Below are positions 30,046 through 40,074 of a stretch of 45,103 nucleotides of DNA, piece by piece (position 1 is the stretch's first letter; every line of letters starts with the position of its first letter). The notes under the pieces are model-generated. The model ran no database searches and was not told the origin of the DNA. It saw only the letters and a list, made by a program, of their open reading frames with translations. The stretch spans positions 1 to 45,103 of the forward strand of contig CATECQ010000034.1 of NCBI GenBank assembly GCA_949498985.1. Reading direction: 5' to 3'. Both the position numbers and the translations under genes were made by a program. The DNA comes from Glaciecola sp. HTCC2999. GTDB taxonomy: Bacteria > Pseudomonadota > Gammaproteobacteria > Enterobacterales > Alteromonadaceae.

Positions 30046-30963
30046 ATGCCTATCAGGATCCCAACAGATTTACCGGCCTTAGATATTTTAAACGGTGAAA
30101 ACATCTTTGCGATGGATATGGACCGTGCTGCTAATCAAGATATCCGTCCCATGGAAGTGGGAATTTTGAATCTGATGCCGAATAAAATTGAGACAGAAGT
30201 ACAGATATTACGTTTATTATCTAACACACCGTTACAAATTAATATTGATTTAATTCGGATTGACAATCAATTATCAAAAAATACCCCACAATCTCACATG
30301 GATGCCTTTTATAAAGCATTCAGTGATATTAAAAATAAAAAATATGACGGCATGGTAATTACCGGTGCTCCGTTAGGCTTTATGGCATATGAAGATGTAA
30401 AGTATTGGTCAGATATGCAAGAGATATTAGATTGGGCTAAAGTGAATGTTCAGTCTACATTGTATCTATGTTGGGCTGCTCATGCGGCAATGTATCATTT
30501 TTATGGACAAATGCGCGAACTGCGGCCAAATAAGTTATTCGGTGTTTATCAACACGAAGTCTTGTTACCACAAAATGAATTAATGCGTGGTTTTGATCCT
30601 ATATTTAACGCGCCGCATTCGCGTTATGGTAATGTCCCTTTATCCGCTTATGAGAAAATTGATGACATTGAGGTATTGGCAGCTTCGGAACAAACAGGCA
30701 CATATATTGCTGCTACTAAGGATAAGCGCCATGTATTTATTACCGGCCATCCAGAATACGATGCAAATACCTTAGCTGAAGAATATGCACGTGATACCGC
30801 CAATGGTCAGGATACCGCATTACCTGAAAACTATTTTATTAATAATGATCCCACAAAAGCCCCTCTTGTTTCATGGCGCTCGCATGGCACATTATTGTAT
30901 ACAAACTGGCTGAACTACTATGTATATCAGACCACTCCCTATGATTTAACCACATTGACCTAA
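30046..30963 (+). CDS. metA: Homoserine O-succinyltransferase
   Basis: MetA activates homoserine in the first committed step of methionine synthesis. The 305-residue protein has acyl-enzyme Cys142 (LYLCWAAHA), His235 and Glu237 (TGHPEYD). At position 111 in GAPLG it has Gly, the residue associated with succinyl-CoA rather than acetyl-CoA use in this family (Glu in acetyltransferases). GAGG lies upstream of the ATG. It heads a + strand run with the two metH genes and is preceded by met boxes. Confidence 0.96.
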   Translation: MPIRIPTDLPALDILNGENIFAMDMDRAANQDIRPMEVGILNLMPNKIETEVQILRLLSNTPLQINIDLIRIDNQLSKNTPQSHMDAFYKAFSDIKNKKYDGMVITGAPLGFMAYEDVKYWSDMQEILDWAKVNVQSTLYLCWAAHAAMYHFYGQMRELRPNKLFGVYQHEVLLPQNELMRGFDPIFNAPHSRYGNVPLSAYEKIDDIEVLAASEQTGTYIAATKDKRHVFITGHPEYDANTLAEEYARDTANGQDTALPENYFINNDPTKAPLVSWRSHGTLLYTNWLNYYVYQTTPYDLTTLT

Positions 30964-30989
30964 AACATGTGAACACTAGGACGAACAGC

Positions 30990-32039
30990 GTGTCAAATCA
31001 GTTAAGCGCTCAAATTGCGCAACTTGCAACACAACGAATACTTATTTTGGATGGTGCTATGGGTACCATGATCCAAACTTATGAATTTAGCGAAAGTGAT
31101 TATCGAGGAACACAGTATGCCGATTGGCATTGTGACGTAAAAGGGAATAATGATTTATTAGCCATTACTCAGCCGGATATCATTCGTACCATTCATGAAC
31201 AATATTTAGCTGCGGGCAGCGATATCATAGAAACCAATACGTTTAATGCTACCACTATCGCGATGGCGGATTATGATATGCAGGATATATCAAAAGAAAT
31301 TAATTTAGCGGCTGCCAAATTAGCACGCCAAGCTGCTGATAAATATTCAACCTCGGCAAAGCCTCGTTTTGTTGCAGGTGTATTAGGGCCGACTAATCGT
31401 ACCGCTTCCATTTCACCGGATGTTAATGATCCAGGAAAACGTAATGTGTCTTTTGATGAGTTAGTTGAAGCTTATGAAGAATCAACGCATGCCTTACTCG
31501 ACGGCGGAGTAGATATCATTATGCTCGAAACAATTTTTGACACGCTGAACGCGAAAGCGGCAGCTTTTGCTGTAGAAAATGTGTTTGAGCAACGTGGTGA
31601 ATGTTTTCCAGTCATGGTCTCAGGTACGATTACCGATGCCTCAGGTCGAACACTATCAGGGCAAACCACCGAAGCATTTTATCATTCTATGCGTCACTTA
31701 AGTCCGTTATCAATGGGGCTCAACTGTGCATTAGGCCCTGACTTATTACGTCAATACGTAGATGAATTATCGAATGTCGCTGACTGTTTAGTGTCTGCTC
31801 ACCCTAATGCAGGTTTACCTAATGAATTTGGCGAATATGATATGGATGCTGATGAGATGGCTACGCATATTAACGAGTGGGCGTTGTCAGGTTTAGTGAA
31901 TATCGTGGGGGGATGTTGTGGTAGTACACCTGAACATATTCAAGCAATTGCAGAGGCCGTTGAGTTATCTTCCCCTCGTGTAATACCAGAATTAGCGACA
32001 AAAATGCGCTTATCTGGTCTTGAACCGTTTATTCATTAA
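30990..32039 (+). CDS. metH: Methionine synthase, homocysteine-binding module (N-terminal half of a split MetH)
   Basis: This 349-residue protein corresponds to the first module of cobalamin-dependent methionine synthase. It is a TIM barrel that binds homocysteine through zinc, with Cys246 (GLNCALG) and Cys309-Cys310 (GGCCGSTP), matching E. coli Cys247, 310 and 311. The GTG at 30990 is preferred because AGGACG lies upstream; a GTG at 30969 in the same frame has no ribosome binding site. The gene ends with a stop after [10 protein letters not shown], exactly at the linker to the next module, and the rest of MetH is encoded by the following gene. Confidence 0.9.
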   Translation: MSNQLSAQIAQLATQRILILDGAMGTMIQTYEFSESDYRGTQYADWHCDVKGNNDLLAITQPDIIRTIHEQYLAAGSDIIETNTFNATTIAMADYDMQDISKEINLAAAKLARQAADKYSTSAKPRFVAGVLGPTNRTASISPDVNDPGKRNVSFDELVEAYEESTHALLDGGVDIIMLETIFDTLNAKAAAFAVENVFEQRGECFPVMVSGTITDASGRTLSGQTTEAFYHSMRHLSPLSMGLNCALGPDLLRQYVDELSNVADCLVSAHPNAGLPNEFGEYDMDADEMATHINEWALSGLVNIVGGCCGSTPEHIQAIAEAVELSSPRVIPELATKMRLSGLEPFIH

Positions 32040-32052
32040 GGAGGCACATCAT

Positions 32053-34671
32053 ATGACTCAAGCAGCTTCCTCATTTATCAATATTGGTGAACGGACTAAT
32101 GTCACCGGCTCAGCCATGTTCAAACGTCTTATTTTAGAAGAAGATTATGAAACAGCATTAGATGTGGCCAAACAACAAGTCGAAAACGGCGCCCAAATCA
32201 TCGATATCAACATGGATGAAGCCATGTTAGATTCCGAGGCCGCGATGGTTCGCTTTTTAAATTTAATTGCTTCTGAACCTGATATTTCTCGTGTGCCTAT
32301 CATGATTGATTCATCCAAATGGTCCGTAATTGAGGCCGGTTTAAAATGCGTACAAGGTAAATCAGTCGTCAACTCGATAAGTCTTAAAGAGGGTAAAGCT
32401 CAGTTTGTTGAACAAGCTAAGTTGATTAAGCGTTATGGTGCTGCAACTGTTGTGATGGCGTTTGATGAGCATGGTCAAGCTGATACGATTGACCGAAAGT
32501 ACAATATCTGTGAACGTAGCTACCGAATTTTAGTGGATGAAGTTGGTTTTCCGCCCGAAGACATTATTTTTGACCCAAACATTTTTGCTGTGGCAACCGG
32601 TATCGAAGAGCATAATAATTACGCGGTTGATTTCATAGAAGCGACACGTAAGATACGCGAAAATTTACCGCACGCACATGTTTCTGGTGGCCTATCAAAT
32701 ATTTCTTTTTCTTTTCGTGGAAATAATCCGGTGCGAGAAGCTATGCATTCTGTGTTTTTATACCATGCGATTAAAGCGGGTATGGATATGGCGATTGTCA
32801 ACGCGGGCCAATTAGAGGTCTATGATGAAATTCCGCCCAAATTGAGAGATGCAGTAGAGGATGTCATATTAAATCGCCATGACCAAGCGACAGATAATTT
32901 GTTAGCTATTGCACCTGAGTACCAAGGTGATGGTAAAGCAGCGAAAGTGGAAGACTTAGCTTGGCGAGAGCTTCCAGTCAATAAACGGTTAGAACATGGT
33001 CTAGTGAAAGGGATTACCGATTACATTATCGAAGATACTGAAGCGGCCCGTTTAGAAGCAGATAAGCCATTACATGTCATCGAAGGTCCTTTGATGGATG
33101 GTATGAATGTCGTTGGGGATTTATTTGGAGAAGGGAAAATGTTTCTCCCCCAAGTTGTGAAATCTGCACGAGTTATGAAAAAAGCCGTAGGTCATTTACA
33201 GCCTTTTATTGAAGCTGAGAAAGACGGTAAAGCCTCATCAAATGGCAAAATTCTGATGGCTACCGTGAAAGGCGATGTGCATGATATTGGTAAAAATATC
33301 GTTGGCGTGGTATTGCAGTGTAATAATTTTGAAGTGATTGATTTGGGTGTCATGGTGCCATGCGCTAAGATCTTACAAGTCGCTAAAGATGAAAATGTCG
33401 ATATGATTGGTTTGTCAGGTTTAATTACCCCTTCACTTGATGAAATGGTATACGTGGCTAAAGAGATGCAGCGCAATGGTTTGGACTTACCCTTATTAAT
33501 TGGTGGTGCGACGACATCAAAAGCTCATACCGCGGTGAAGATAGAGCAACACTATGAACATCCTGTAGTGTATGTTTCCAATGCTAGTCGTGCAGTGGGT
33601 GTCTGCCAACAACTTATATCCGATGTTCAACGACCTATTTTTCATGATCAATTGAAAAAAGAATATGCCGTAGTCCGCGAACAGCATGCCCGAAAAACAC
33701 CGCGCTCTAAACCCATTACCCTCACTCAAGCACGTGAAAATAAATTTATCTGTGATTGGGCGAATCAGTCGATTAAAGTGCCTCATAAATTAGGCGTTGA
33801 AGAAGTTAAAGTGTCCTTGAGCACATTGCGAGAGTACATTGATTGGACGCCGTTTTTCCTGACTTGGTCACTTGCTGGTAAGTATCCTCGAATTTTAGAG
33901 GATGAAGTGGTTGGAAAAGAAGCCACTGATTTATTTAATGATGCTCAAGCGATGCTTGATCATCTTTGTGATAAAACATTACTAGAAGCGAAGGGTATCT
34001 ATGGTTTATTTGCTGCAAACAGTGTCGGGGACGATATTCAAATCATGGATGAGCAAGGTGATATCGTAATTGCCCACCACTTACGTCAACAAACTCTTAA
34101 ACCCAAAGGGGCTAATTATTGTCTGAGTGATTTTGTCGCTCCTCAAGCATCGGGTCGTCAAGATTACATAGGAGCTTTTGCAGTGACGGCTGGGATTGGT
34201 GAAGACGAATTATCGGCTAGTTTCCTGGCTGATGGTGATGATTACAACAGTATTATGGTCAAAGCCCTCGCCGATCGCTTAGCAGAAGCGTTTGCAGAAT
34301 ATCTTCATCAGCAAATACGTATTACTCATTGGGGATATGCCGCAGATGAACAATTAGACAATGAATCTCTAATTCGTGAATTATATCAAGGTATTCGCCC
34401 AGCTCCAGGTTACGCAGCCTGTCCAGAACATACTGAAAAACAATTAATTTGGGATCTATTGGATGTTGAAAATCGAATCGGTATGAGACTGACTGAAAGT
34501 TACGCAATGTGGCCCGGCGCATCGGTTTCCGGTTGGTATTTTGCTCACCCTGATGCTCGTTATTTTGCTGTTGCACAAATCCAGTCCGATCAAGTTGCCG
34601 ATTATACTGATCGTAAATCGTGGGATAATGAAACGGCCCAAATGTGGTTAGCTCCAAACATTAACGGCTAA
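32053..34671 (+). CDS. metH: Methionine synthase, folate-, cobalamin- and AdoMet-binding modules (C-terminal part of a split MetH)
   Basis: The 872-residue protein carries the remaining three MetH modules. They are the pterin-binding barrel ([34 protein letters not shown]), the cobalamin cap and B12 domain with DVHDIGKN (His410, equal to E. coli His759 minus 349), [13 protein letters not shown] and [11 protein letters not shown], and the reactivation domain ([28 protein letters not shown]). Its ATG has a strong AAGGAGG eight bases upstream, so it is translated as its own protein. Both halves together sum to 1221 residues (E. coli 1227), so nothing is lost. Confidence 0.93.
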   Translation: MTQAASSFINIGERTNVTGSAMFKRLILEEDYETALDVAKQQVENGAQIIDINMDEAMLDSEAAMVRFLNLIASEPDISRVPIMIDSSKWSVIEAGLKCVQGKSVVNSISLKEGKAQFVEQAKLIKRYGAATVVMAFDEHGQADTIDRKYNICERSYRILVDEVGFPPEDIIFDPNIFAVATGIEEHNNYAVDFIEATRKIRENLPHAHVSGGLSNISFSFRGNNPVREAMHSVFLYHAIKAGMDMAIVNAGQLEVYDEIPPKLRDAVEDVILNRHDQATDNLLAIAPEYQGDGKAAKVEDLAWRELPVNKRLEHGLVKGITDYIIEDTEAARLEADKPLHVIEGPLMDGMNVVGDLFGEGKMFLPQVVKSARVMKKAVGHLQPFIEAEKDGKASSNGKILMATVKGDVHDIGKNIVGVVLQCNNFEVIDLGVMVPCAKILQVAKDENVDMIGLSGLITPSLDEMVYVAKEMQRNGLDLPLLIGGATTSKAHTAVKIEQHYEHPVVYVSNASRAVGVCQQLISDVQRPIFHDQLKKEYAVVREQHARKTPRSKPITLTQARENKFICDWANQSIKVPHKLGVEEVKVSLSTLREYIDWTPFFLTWSLAGKYPRILEDEVVGKEATDLFNDAQAMLDHLCDKTLLEAKGIYGLFAANSVGDDIQIMDEQGDIVIAHHLRQQTLKPKGANYCLSDFVAPQASGRQDYIGAFAVTAGIGEDELSASFLADGDDYNSIMVKALADRLAEAFAEYLHQQIRITHWGYAADEQLDNESLIRELYQGIRPAPGYAACPEHTEKQLIWDLLDVENRIGMRLTESYAMWPGASVSGWYFAHPDARYFAVAQIQSDQVADYTDRKSWDNETAQMWLAPNING

Positions 34672-34743
34672 CTTTACAAGCCCCACTGATGCGTTTATGC
34701 TTTGTGATGATGTAACACCATTAATCAACAATAAAAACGCTAG

Positions 34744-37320
34744 GTGGGCACTGCTTTGTATATCAATCATCACAAAGTCATTTTCTTTCGAAACGGTATG
34801 TCACTGTTGGCCAATGTCTCAGGAACTGCCAAGTCTATCCCATTGGGAGACCCTGATTTTGTTTTACTGGATTTAGTTAATCAATTAACTCAAGCTAGTG
34901 AAACGTCCATACCGTCTGCACTATTAGCTGAGCGTATTCACGTAAATGAACAAATGCGACCTTTTAGTCATTTGACGATACAGAAAATCAGTGAGCGTTT
35001 ATCACATTATCAATCAGTAGGTGCCTTGTTACCCTCACCTATGGATAATCCTCCGAAGATTCAAGCCGTTGATGTATCAAGCTTACCAGATGTGTTAGCG
35101 ACGAATGATACAACATTCCCAGAGCCAATGAATCGTTTAAGGCTCAGCACCCATCTCGCATTAACGCTCTCGACGGGAGGTTATTGTGTATGGTCGTCGA
35201 TAGCAAATCAGTTTGTAGCATTAAGTACTTTAGATGCAATTGTATTAATGAGTTTCGGGGATGGGCAAACAATCTCTCAGGTGTTAACCACCAAGGTCAC
35301 GTTAAGTGCTGATTATGATGAATATCTGCAACGCATTAATCAATGGCAGGCTGCAGGTATACTCGTTGAAGAAAAGCTGAATGTGGCAAAAAGTGCACCT
35401 GTTTTAACTCCTTTTTCGACCCAAACTGAAACGGCTCTACCACTTCCTACCAAATGGGAAGCATTAGCTGCTGAAAATAAGATTCCAGTCTATTTTGTCC
35501 CTCATATGGAGAATCACTTTCCGCTTGCGTTAGGTGTTTTATATAGTGCATTACTGGCCTATAAAGAGGGAGCATTGCTAAATGACTTTCAATTTATTCC
35601 ATTGAATTACCTTGAACCCAATGCGTTGTTTAATGGTCCCTACAGAAAGTTTGGTGCCGGTGTGTGGTTGTTTTCCAACTACATGTGGTCTATTGACGTT
35701 AATATGCAGATTAGTCAAGCGGTGAAACAGCACCATCCAGGTAATTTTACTATTCATGGTGGTCCAAGTACTCCTGATTACCAACAAGCCTGTGAAGATT
35801 TTTTAACCGAACATGCTTCAGTGGATATTGCTGTGCATGGGGAAGGGGAGATAACAATCACTGAAATAGTTGAATCACTACATGCCATCAGTGCATCATC
35901 AGGGATGCATAAACGTACTGTTCAAGCTGATTATCGTCGCCTTGCAAATGTCACAGGATTAACGTATCGCGAAAATATGACGAATCGATTTATTCGCACC
36001 GGGCCAAGAGAACGGATGAAAACTCCTGATAGTGTGCCCTCTCCTTATTTATCTGGTTTATTTGATGAATACCAAGGACGAGTTGAAGCGGCTATTATCG
36101 AAACTAATCGTGGTTGTCCTTATGGTTGTACGTTTTGTGATTGGGGCAGTGCAACGAATCAAAAGATCCGAAAATTCGACTTACAGCGTGTGAAAGATGA
36201 GATTACTTGGATAGGGAAGAATCATATTCGAGTCATGTGGATTGCTGATGCGAATTACGGTTTATATGATCGGGATATTGAAATTTCTCAATTTATTGTC
36301 GATACCAAAGCGAAATATGGTTATCCGCAAGAAATTGTAGTCAATTATACAAAAAACTCGACATGGCGTTTAGTCGAAATAATTAAGATATTTACTGCCG
36401 GTGGCATTATAGGCCAAGGGATAATATCGATTCAAACGACGGACGAACAAACACTTGAAGTGATCAATCGTAAAAATATCCGCACCCAGCGTTATGATGA
36501 GCTTGCACAAGCCTTTACCGATTTAAATTTACCTTTATCAACCGATTTGATGATTGGGCTGCCAGGCATGACGGTGAATTCTTTTACTGCTGATTTACAA
36601 CGTTATATTGATATGGATGTATCTGTAAAAGCTTATCCGACACAGTTACTGCCAAACAGCCCTATGGCTGAGCCGGGTTACATGGAAAAATATGAAATTA
36701 AAACGGATGAACATAGCTTTTTAACGTCTACCTACAGTTATACGCAGCAAGACATGAAGCGTATGAATGCGTTATATCAAATTTATGTCATGGCCGATGG
36801 TTATGGTTTATTGCGTTACATTATGCGTTTTATGCAATGGGAATATAATGTATCTGCAGGTACCTTAATGGCGAATTTATTGGATGATATTCATCTAAAT
36901 CCAGATGCCTATCCTTTACTGACTTGGGCATCGCGTTATTTTAATGGTGATAAATCCATGCCATCAGGTTGGGTATTGTTCTATCAAGAAGTCCGTGATT
37001 ATTTAATTTCTCGTTATGACGTAAGTCGTGACACGGCTTTAAATACCGTCATTCAGGTGAATCAAGCGGCTATGCCGGATGATGCTTTGAGTTACCCTCT
37101 TAATATCGAACTACCACATGATTTTGATGCGTATTTTAAGCAAGCCCCACAGACAAGAGCACCATTACATACTTTTTCATCGGCCACGATGGTTTTCACC
37201 GATCCGAATAGGTTAGCTAGTATTGATCTAGACGCTGCTCAATACGATTCGCATCAATATTTTTGGGAATTACATTCTAGTGTAGCCAGACCAAAATCGT
37301 TAGCCGAATTTGCGGCATAG
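34744..37320 (+). CDS. Cobalamin-binding radical SAM protein with PqqD-like N-terminal region
   Basis: A long protein (858 residues from GTG at 34744; TTG at 34756 or ATG at 34798 are alternatives). Residues about 1-100 and 135-210 look like two small PqqD-like/winged-helix modules (the second: VWSSIANQFVALSTLDAI, then a helical ISQVL...YLQRINQW...GILVEE). Residues about 240-400 resemble a B12-binding fold (IHGGPSTPDYQ, HGEGE) without a DxHxxG histidine motif. The radical SAM cluster motif is Cys458-x3-Cys462-x2-Cys465 in NRGCPYGCTFCDWG, followed by IRKFDLQRVKDEI. Such enzymes often methylate or rearrange unreactive carbons; the substrate is unknown. It is coupled to a GNAT gene and lies 72 bases after metH. 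Confidence 0.8.
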   Translation: MGTALYINHHKVIFFRNGMSLLANVSGTAKSIPLGDPDFVLLDLVNQLTQASETSIPSALLAERIHVNEQMRPFSHLTIQKISERLSHYQSVGALLPSPMDNPPKIQAVDVSSLPDVLATNDTTFPEPMNRLRLSTHLALTLSTGGYCVWSSIANQFVALSTLDAIVLMSFGDGQTISQVLTTKVTLSADYDEYLQRINQWQAAGILVEEKLNVAKSAPVLTPFSTQTETALPLPTKWEALAAENKIPVYFVPHMENHFPLALGVLYSALLAYKEGALLNDFQFIPLNYLEPNALFNGPYRKFGAGVWLFSNYMWSIDVNMQISQAVKQHHPGNFTIHGGPSTPDYQQACEDFLTEHASVDIAVHGEGEITITEIVESLHAISASSGMHKRTVQADYRRLANVTGLTYRENMTNRFIRTGPRERMKTPDSVPSPYLSGLFDEYQGRVEAAIIETNRGCPYGCTFCDWGSATNQKIRKFDLQRVKDEITWIGKNHIRVMWIADANYGLYDRDIEISQFIVDTKAKYGYPQEIVVNYTKNSTWRLVEIIKIFTAGGIIGQGIISIQTTDEQTLEVINRKNIRTQRYDELAQAFTDLNLPLSTDLMIGLPGMTVNSFTADLQRYIDMDVSVKAYPTQLLPNSPMAEPGYMEKYEIKTDEHSFLTSTYSYTQQDMKRMNALYQIYVMADGYGLLRYIMRFMQWEYNVSAGTLMANLLDDIHLNPDAYPLLTWASRYFNGDKSMPSGWVLFYQEVRDYLISRYDVSRDTALNTVIQVNQAAMPDDALSYPLNIELPHDFDAYFKQAPQTRAPLHTFSSATMVFTDPNRLASIDLDAAQYDSHQYFWELHSSVARPKSLAEFAA

Positions 37321-37826
37321 TGGCAGTGAAAGATATGAATGATATATTGATTCGGCCTATGGAACTGAAGGATGCTGAATTTATTTTAGATTTATACAAC
37401 CAGCCTGCCTTTATTCAATATATTGCGGATAAACAAATACACACACTTGGTGACGCTCAAGCTTATATTAAGCAAGGACCACAGGCATCTCATCAGCAAT
37501 TTGGGCATGGTTTAGATGTGATTATTAATACTCAAAACCAGTCTACAATTGGAGTGTGTGGTTTATTGCAACGACCTGAATTACCCGCGCCCGATTTAGG
37601 CTATGCGATTGCGTCACAATTCACTGGATTAGGTTTTGCTTATCAAGCCTGTCAAATGGTCATTGCTCAAAGTTTTGAAAATTTGATTACGGATGAAATA
37701 TTAGCACTTGTTAGTTTAGATAATATACCTTCTATCCGGTTATTAGAAAAACTCAACTTTGTGCGGATAGAACCTTTTACATGGCATGGTGAGACAAACT
37801 GGCTGTATCGTTTGACTCGTTCATAA
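37320..37826 (+). CDS. GNAT-family N-acetyltransferase (RimJ/RimL type)
   Basis: The 168-residue product has the Acetyltransf_3-like start ILIRPMELKDAEFILDLYNQPAFIQYI, a central strand (TIGVCGLLQRPELPAPDLGYAI), the acetyl-CoA-binding region near GLGFAYQACQ and the NIPSIRLLEKLNFVRIE motif common to RimJ/RimL-type enzymes. The GTG at 37320 shares one base with the radical SAM stop (TAGTG), so the two are translationally coupled; an ATG at 37335 is an alternative start. The acceptor is unknown; linkage to the radical SAM gene suggests the same substrate, but this is inference. Confidence 0.82.
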   Translation: MAVKDMNDILIRPMELKDAEFILDLYNQPAFIQYIADKQIHTLGDAQAYIKQGPQASHQQFGHGLDVIINTQNQSTIGVCGLLQRPELPAPDLGYAIASQFTGLGFAYQACQMVIAQSFENLITDEILALVSLDNIPSIRLLEKLNFVRIEPFTWHGETNWLYRLTRS

Positions 37827-37839
37827 CTCCTACAGACAT

Positions 37840-37862
37840 AAAAAAGCCCCAATTAAGGGGCT
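37840..37862 (-). terminator. Rho-independent terminator of the M13 peptidase gene
   Basis: Read on the - strand, a 6-bp GC-rich stem (37857-37862 with 37845-37850) around a six-base loop is followed by six T residues. It lies 24 bases after the peptidase stop. On the + strand it may also stop transcription from the GNAT gene, but with a poor T tract. Confidence 0.85.
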
Positions 37863-37885
37863 AAATTAATGGTTAATGTGAAACA

Positions 37886-39985
37886 TTACCAAATACGTAC
37901 ACGCTCTTCAGGCGCTAGATATAATGCATCACCTGGCTTAACGTCAAATGCTTCATACCATGCATCATGATTACGTGGCGCTAATGCACGATAACGACCT
38001 GGGGCGTGAGTGCCACCACGAAGTTGGTTGAGCATGCTCTCTTCAGTACGTTTTTCCTTCCACACTTGTGCCCATGCTAAGAAGAAACGTTGATCGCCGG
38101 TGGTACCATCAATGATCGGCGCTTCTTTACCATTTAAACTGAGTTGATAAGCGTGATACGCCATGGCAAGTCCACCTACATCACCGATATTTTCACCTAA
38201 TGAATTCTTACCATTAACAAAGTTACCTTCAATGGGTTCGTAGGCTGAATATTGAGCGGCTAGATTAGCGGCTTTAGCTTCAAAAGCGATACGGTCTGCA
38301 TCCGTCCACCAGTTACGCTGTACCCCTTTGGCATCTGATTTTGAACCTTGATCATCAAATCCATGGCCCATTTCATGTCCAATAACTGCACCTATTCCAC
38401 CGTAATTCACCGCAGGATCAGCATTTGGATCAAAGAATGGGGGTTGTAGGATTGCAGCCGGGAACACAATTTCATTAAATGATGAATTGTAATATGCGTT
38501 GACTTGTTGAGGTGTCATTCCCCAACGTTCACGGTCAGTGGGTTTCATTTCATTAGCAACATCTTTCGCTTGGAAAAATTCACGTAATGCTTTTACGTTA
38601 CTGATTAAATCACTACTGCTAATGTTGAGACCTGAAAAGTCAATTGCTTGGTCAGGGTAACCAATCTTAGGTCTAAATGCGGCTAATTTTGCTTTAGCGT
38701 TGACCTTAGTCTCTGCGCCCATCCAATCTAAACCGTCAATACGTTCACCTAATGCTGTACGAAGGTTTTCAACTAATTCAGCCATTTGCACTTTAGAACT
38801 TTCAGGGAAATAACGTTCAGTGTAAATTTCACCAATAGCAAACCCTAAACTTTCAGTGCCTGACATGGCACTAATTGCACGCTTCCAACGGGGACGCGGC
38901 TCTTGTTGACCATTTAAAATAGTGCCATAAAAAGCAAAGTTAGTGTTATAGATATCTTCAGATAACATGGATGCGTTATTAGAGATAGCATGGTAAGTCA
39001 AATATGCTTTCCAATGAGCTAATGCTTCTTTATTGACGAGTTCAATAGCGTCTTTTACAGGCTCTGGTTGACGTACATTAACATGTGGGATTTGAAACCC
39101 TGAAGAAGCAAAGAAACGATCCCAATCAAAATTAGTGTACTCAGCTTCAAAGGCTTCACGGTCGAACTGGTTTAACGCTAGATCTCGGTCTCGACGTTTT
39201 TCACGAGGCCACTGAATCTCAGCGATTTTGGTTTCTAATGCGAGAATGGCTTCTGCCTGCTCTGCAGCATCAGCTTCAGATACGCCCGCAAAAGCTAACA
39301 TTTGCGCAATATGTGCTTGATATTCGTTACGAATATTCACAAATCGTTCTGAATCTAACAAATAATAATCGCGATCAGGTAAGCCTAAGCCACCCACACC
39401 GACATGTAACTGATATTCATTAGGATCTTTTGGGTTGGTCCACATTCCACCCCAAATTGGAGTCGTAGTGCCTGTCAACCATGCTTCTCCAAATGTGCTG
39501 GTGAGTTCGGCTACCGAATCAATTTGAGCAATATTATTTAGAGTGGCTTGAAGTGGTGTAATACCTAACTCATTTAATGTGTCGGTATCCATGTAAGCAT
39601 TATAGAAATCAGCAACTAATTTTTCAGTACCGGCTAGATTTTCTTTGGCAGATAAGTCTTCAATAATCGCTTTAACTTGGTCATTAGAGCGTTCAGCTAG
39701 TTTTGAAAACGCTCCAAAACGTGTTTTATCAGCAGGTAATTCATAGTTTTTATACCAATTACCACTCGCGTACATGAAGAAATCATCGCCAGGTTTAACA
39801 CTTAAATCACGCGCGCTTAAATCGACCCCAAATGAACCGAGTTCAGCTTTGCCCGCTGGCGTGACCACGTCTACAGAAGCTGTCGTTTCTTGAGTTGGCG
39901 TGTTCCCTGTGCAACCGCCCAGCATAAAGGTAGCGGCAACGATCGTGGCTATTGTTGTTTTTTTTATCATGTTGTTATTATCCAT
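37886..39985 (-). CDS. M13-family zinc metallopeptidase lipoprotein (PepO-like)
   Basis: Neprilysin-family endopeptidases cleave short peptides; bacterial PepO-type members act in the envelope or cytoplasm. The 699-residue protein starts with a lipoprotein signal (VAATFMLGGC, Cys at about 25), so it is probably anchored in a membrane facing the periplasm. The zinc site is HEMGH (His537, Glu538, His541) with ENIGDVGG supplying the third ligand; NAYYNSSFNEIVFPAAILQP and the C-terminal VRIW are family hallmarks. The ATG at 39985 has no ribosome binding site, while Met6 has GGA upstream, so the true start may be five codons later. Confidence 0.93.
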   Translation of the reverse strand: MDNNNMIKKTTIATIVAATFMLGGCTGNTPTQETTASVDVVTPAGKAELGSFGVDLSARDLSVKPGDDFFMYASGNWYKNYELPADKTRFGAFSKLAERSNDQVKAIIEDLSAKENLAGTEKLVADFYNAYMDTDTLNELGITPLQATLNNIAQIDSVAELTSTFGEAWLTGTTTPIWGGMWTNPKDPNEYQLHVGVGGLGLPDRDYYLLDSERFVNIRNEYQAHIAQMLAFAGVSEADAAEQAEAILALETKIAEIQWPREKRRDRDLALNQFDREAFEAEYTNFDWDRFFASSGFQIPHVNVRQPEPVKDAIELVNKEALAHWKAYLTYHAISNNASMLSEDIYNTNFAFYGTILNGQQEPRPRWKRAISAMSGTESLGFAIGEIYTERYFPESSKVQMAELVENLRTALGERIDGLDWMGAETKVNAKAKLAAFRPKIGYPDQAIDFSGLNISSSDLISNVKALREFFQAKDVANEMKPTDRERWGMTPQQVNAYYNSSFNEIVFPAAILQPPFFDPNADPAVNYGGIGAVIGHEMGHGFDDQGSKSDAKGVQRNWWTDADRIAFEAKAANLAAQYSAYEPIEGNFVNGKNSLGENIGDVGGLAMAYHAYQLSLNGKEAPIIDGTTGDQRFFLAWAQVWKEKRTEESMLNQLRGGTHAPGRYRALAPRNHDAWYEAFDVKPGDALYLAPEERVRIW

Positions 39986-39999
39986 TCAGTAAAATTTCG

Positions 40000-40018
40000 C
40001 ATAATGATAATATCAATA
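40000..40018. promoter_or_regulatory. Weak Fur-like hexamer array upstream of the M13 peptidase gene
   Basis: The stretch contains ATAATGATAAT followed by ATCAAT, 11 consecutive matches to the first half of the 19-bp Fur consensus but poor in the second half. It overlaps the likely promoter region of the peptidase gene. It could equally be chance AT-richness. Confidence 0.2.
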
Positions 40019-40074
40019 CTAAGTAGTCTTGCCTAGCAACCCGACATATCTGTTTACATTATTGTAATTCGGCA

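Noticed and set aside
32020-32052. Start of metH-C at the ATG at 32020, overlapping metH-N
   Set aside because: AAGGAGG lies directly before the ATG at 32053, and the pterin-domain homology begins after it.
32030-32056. Split metH as a sequencing frameshift or nonsense mutation
   Set aside because: The second part has its own strong ribosome binding site and start, and the break is at a domain border with no lost residues.
34322-34657. Open frame antisense to the end of metH-C
   Set aside because: It is a shadow of the conserved reactivation domain.
34689-34715. Eight-residue ORF (MRLCFVMM) before the radical SAM gene as a leader or precursor peptide
   Set aside because: It has no ribosome binding site, is too short to assess, and similar ORFs occur by chance.
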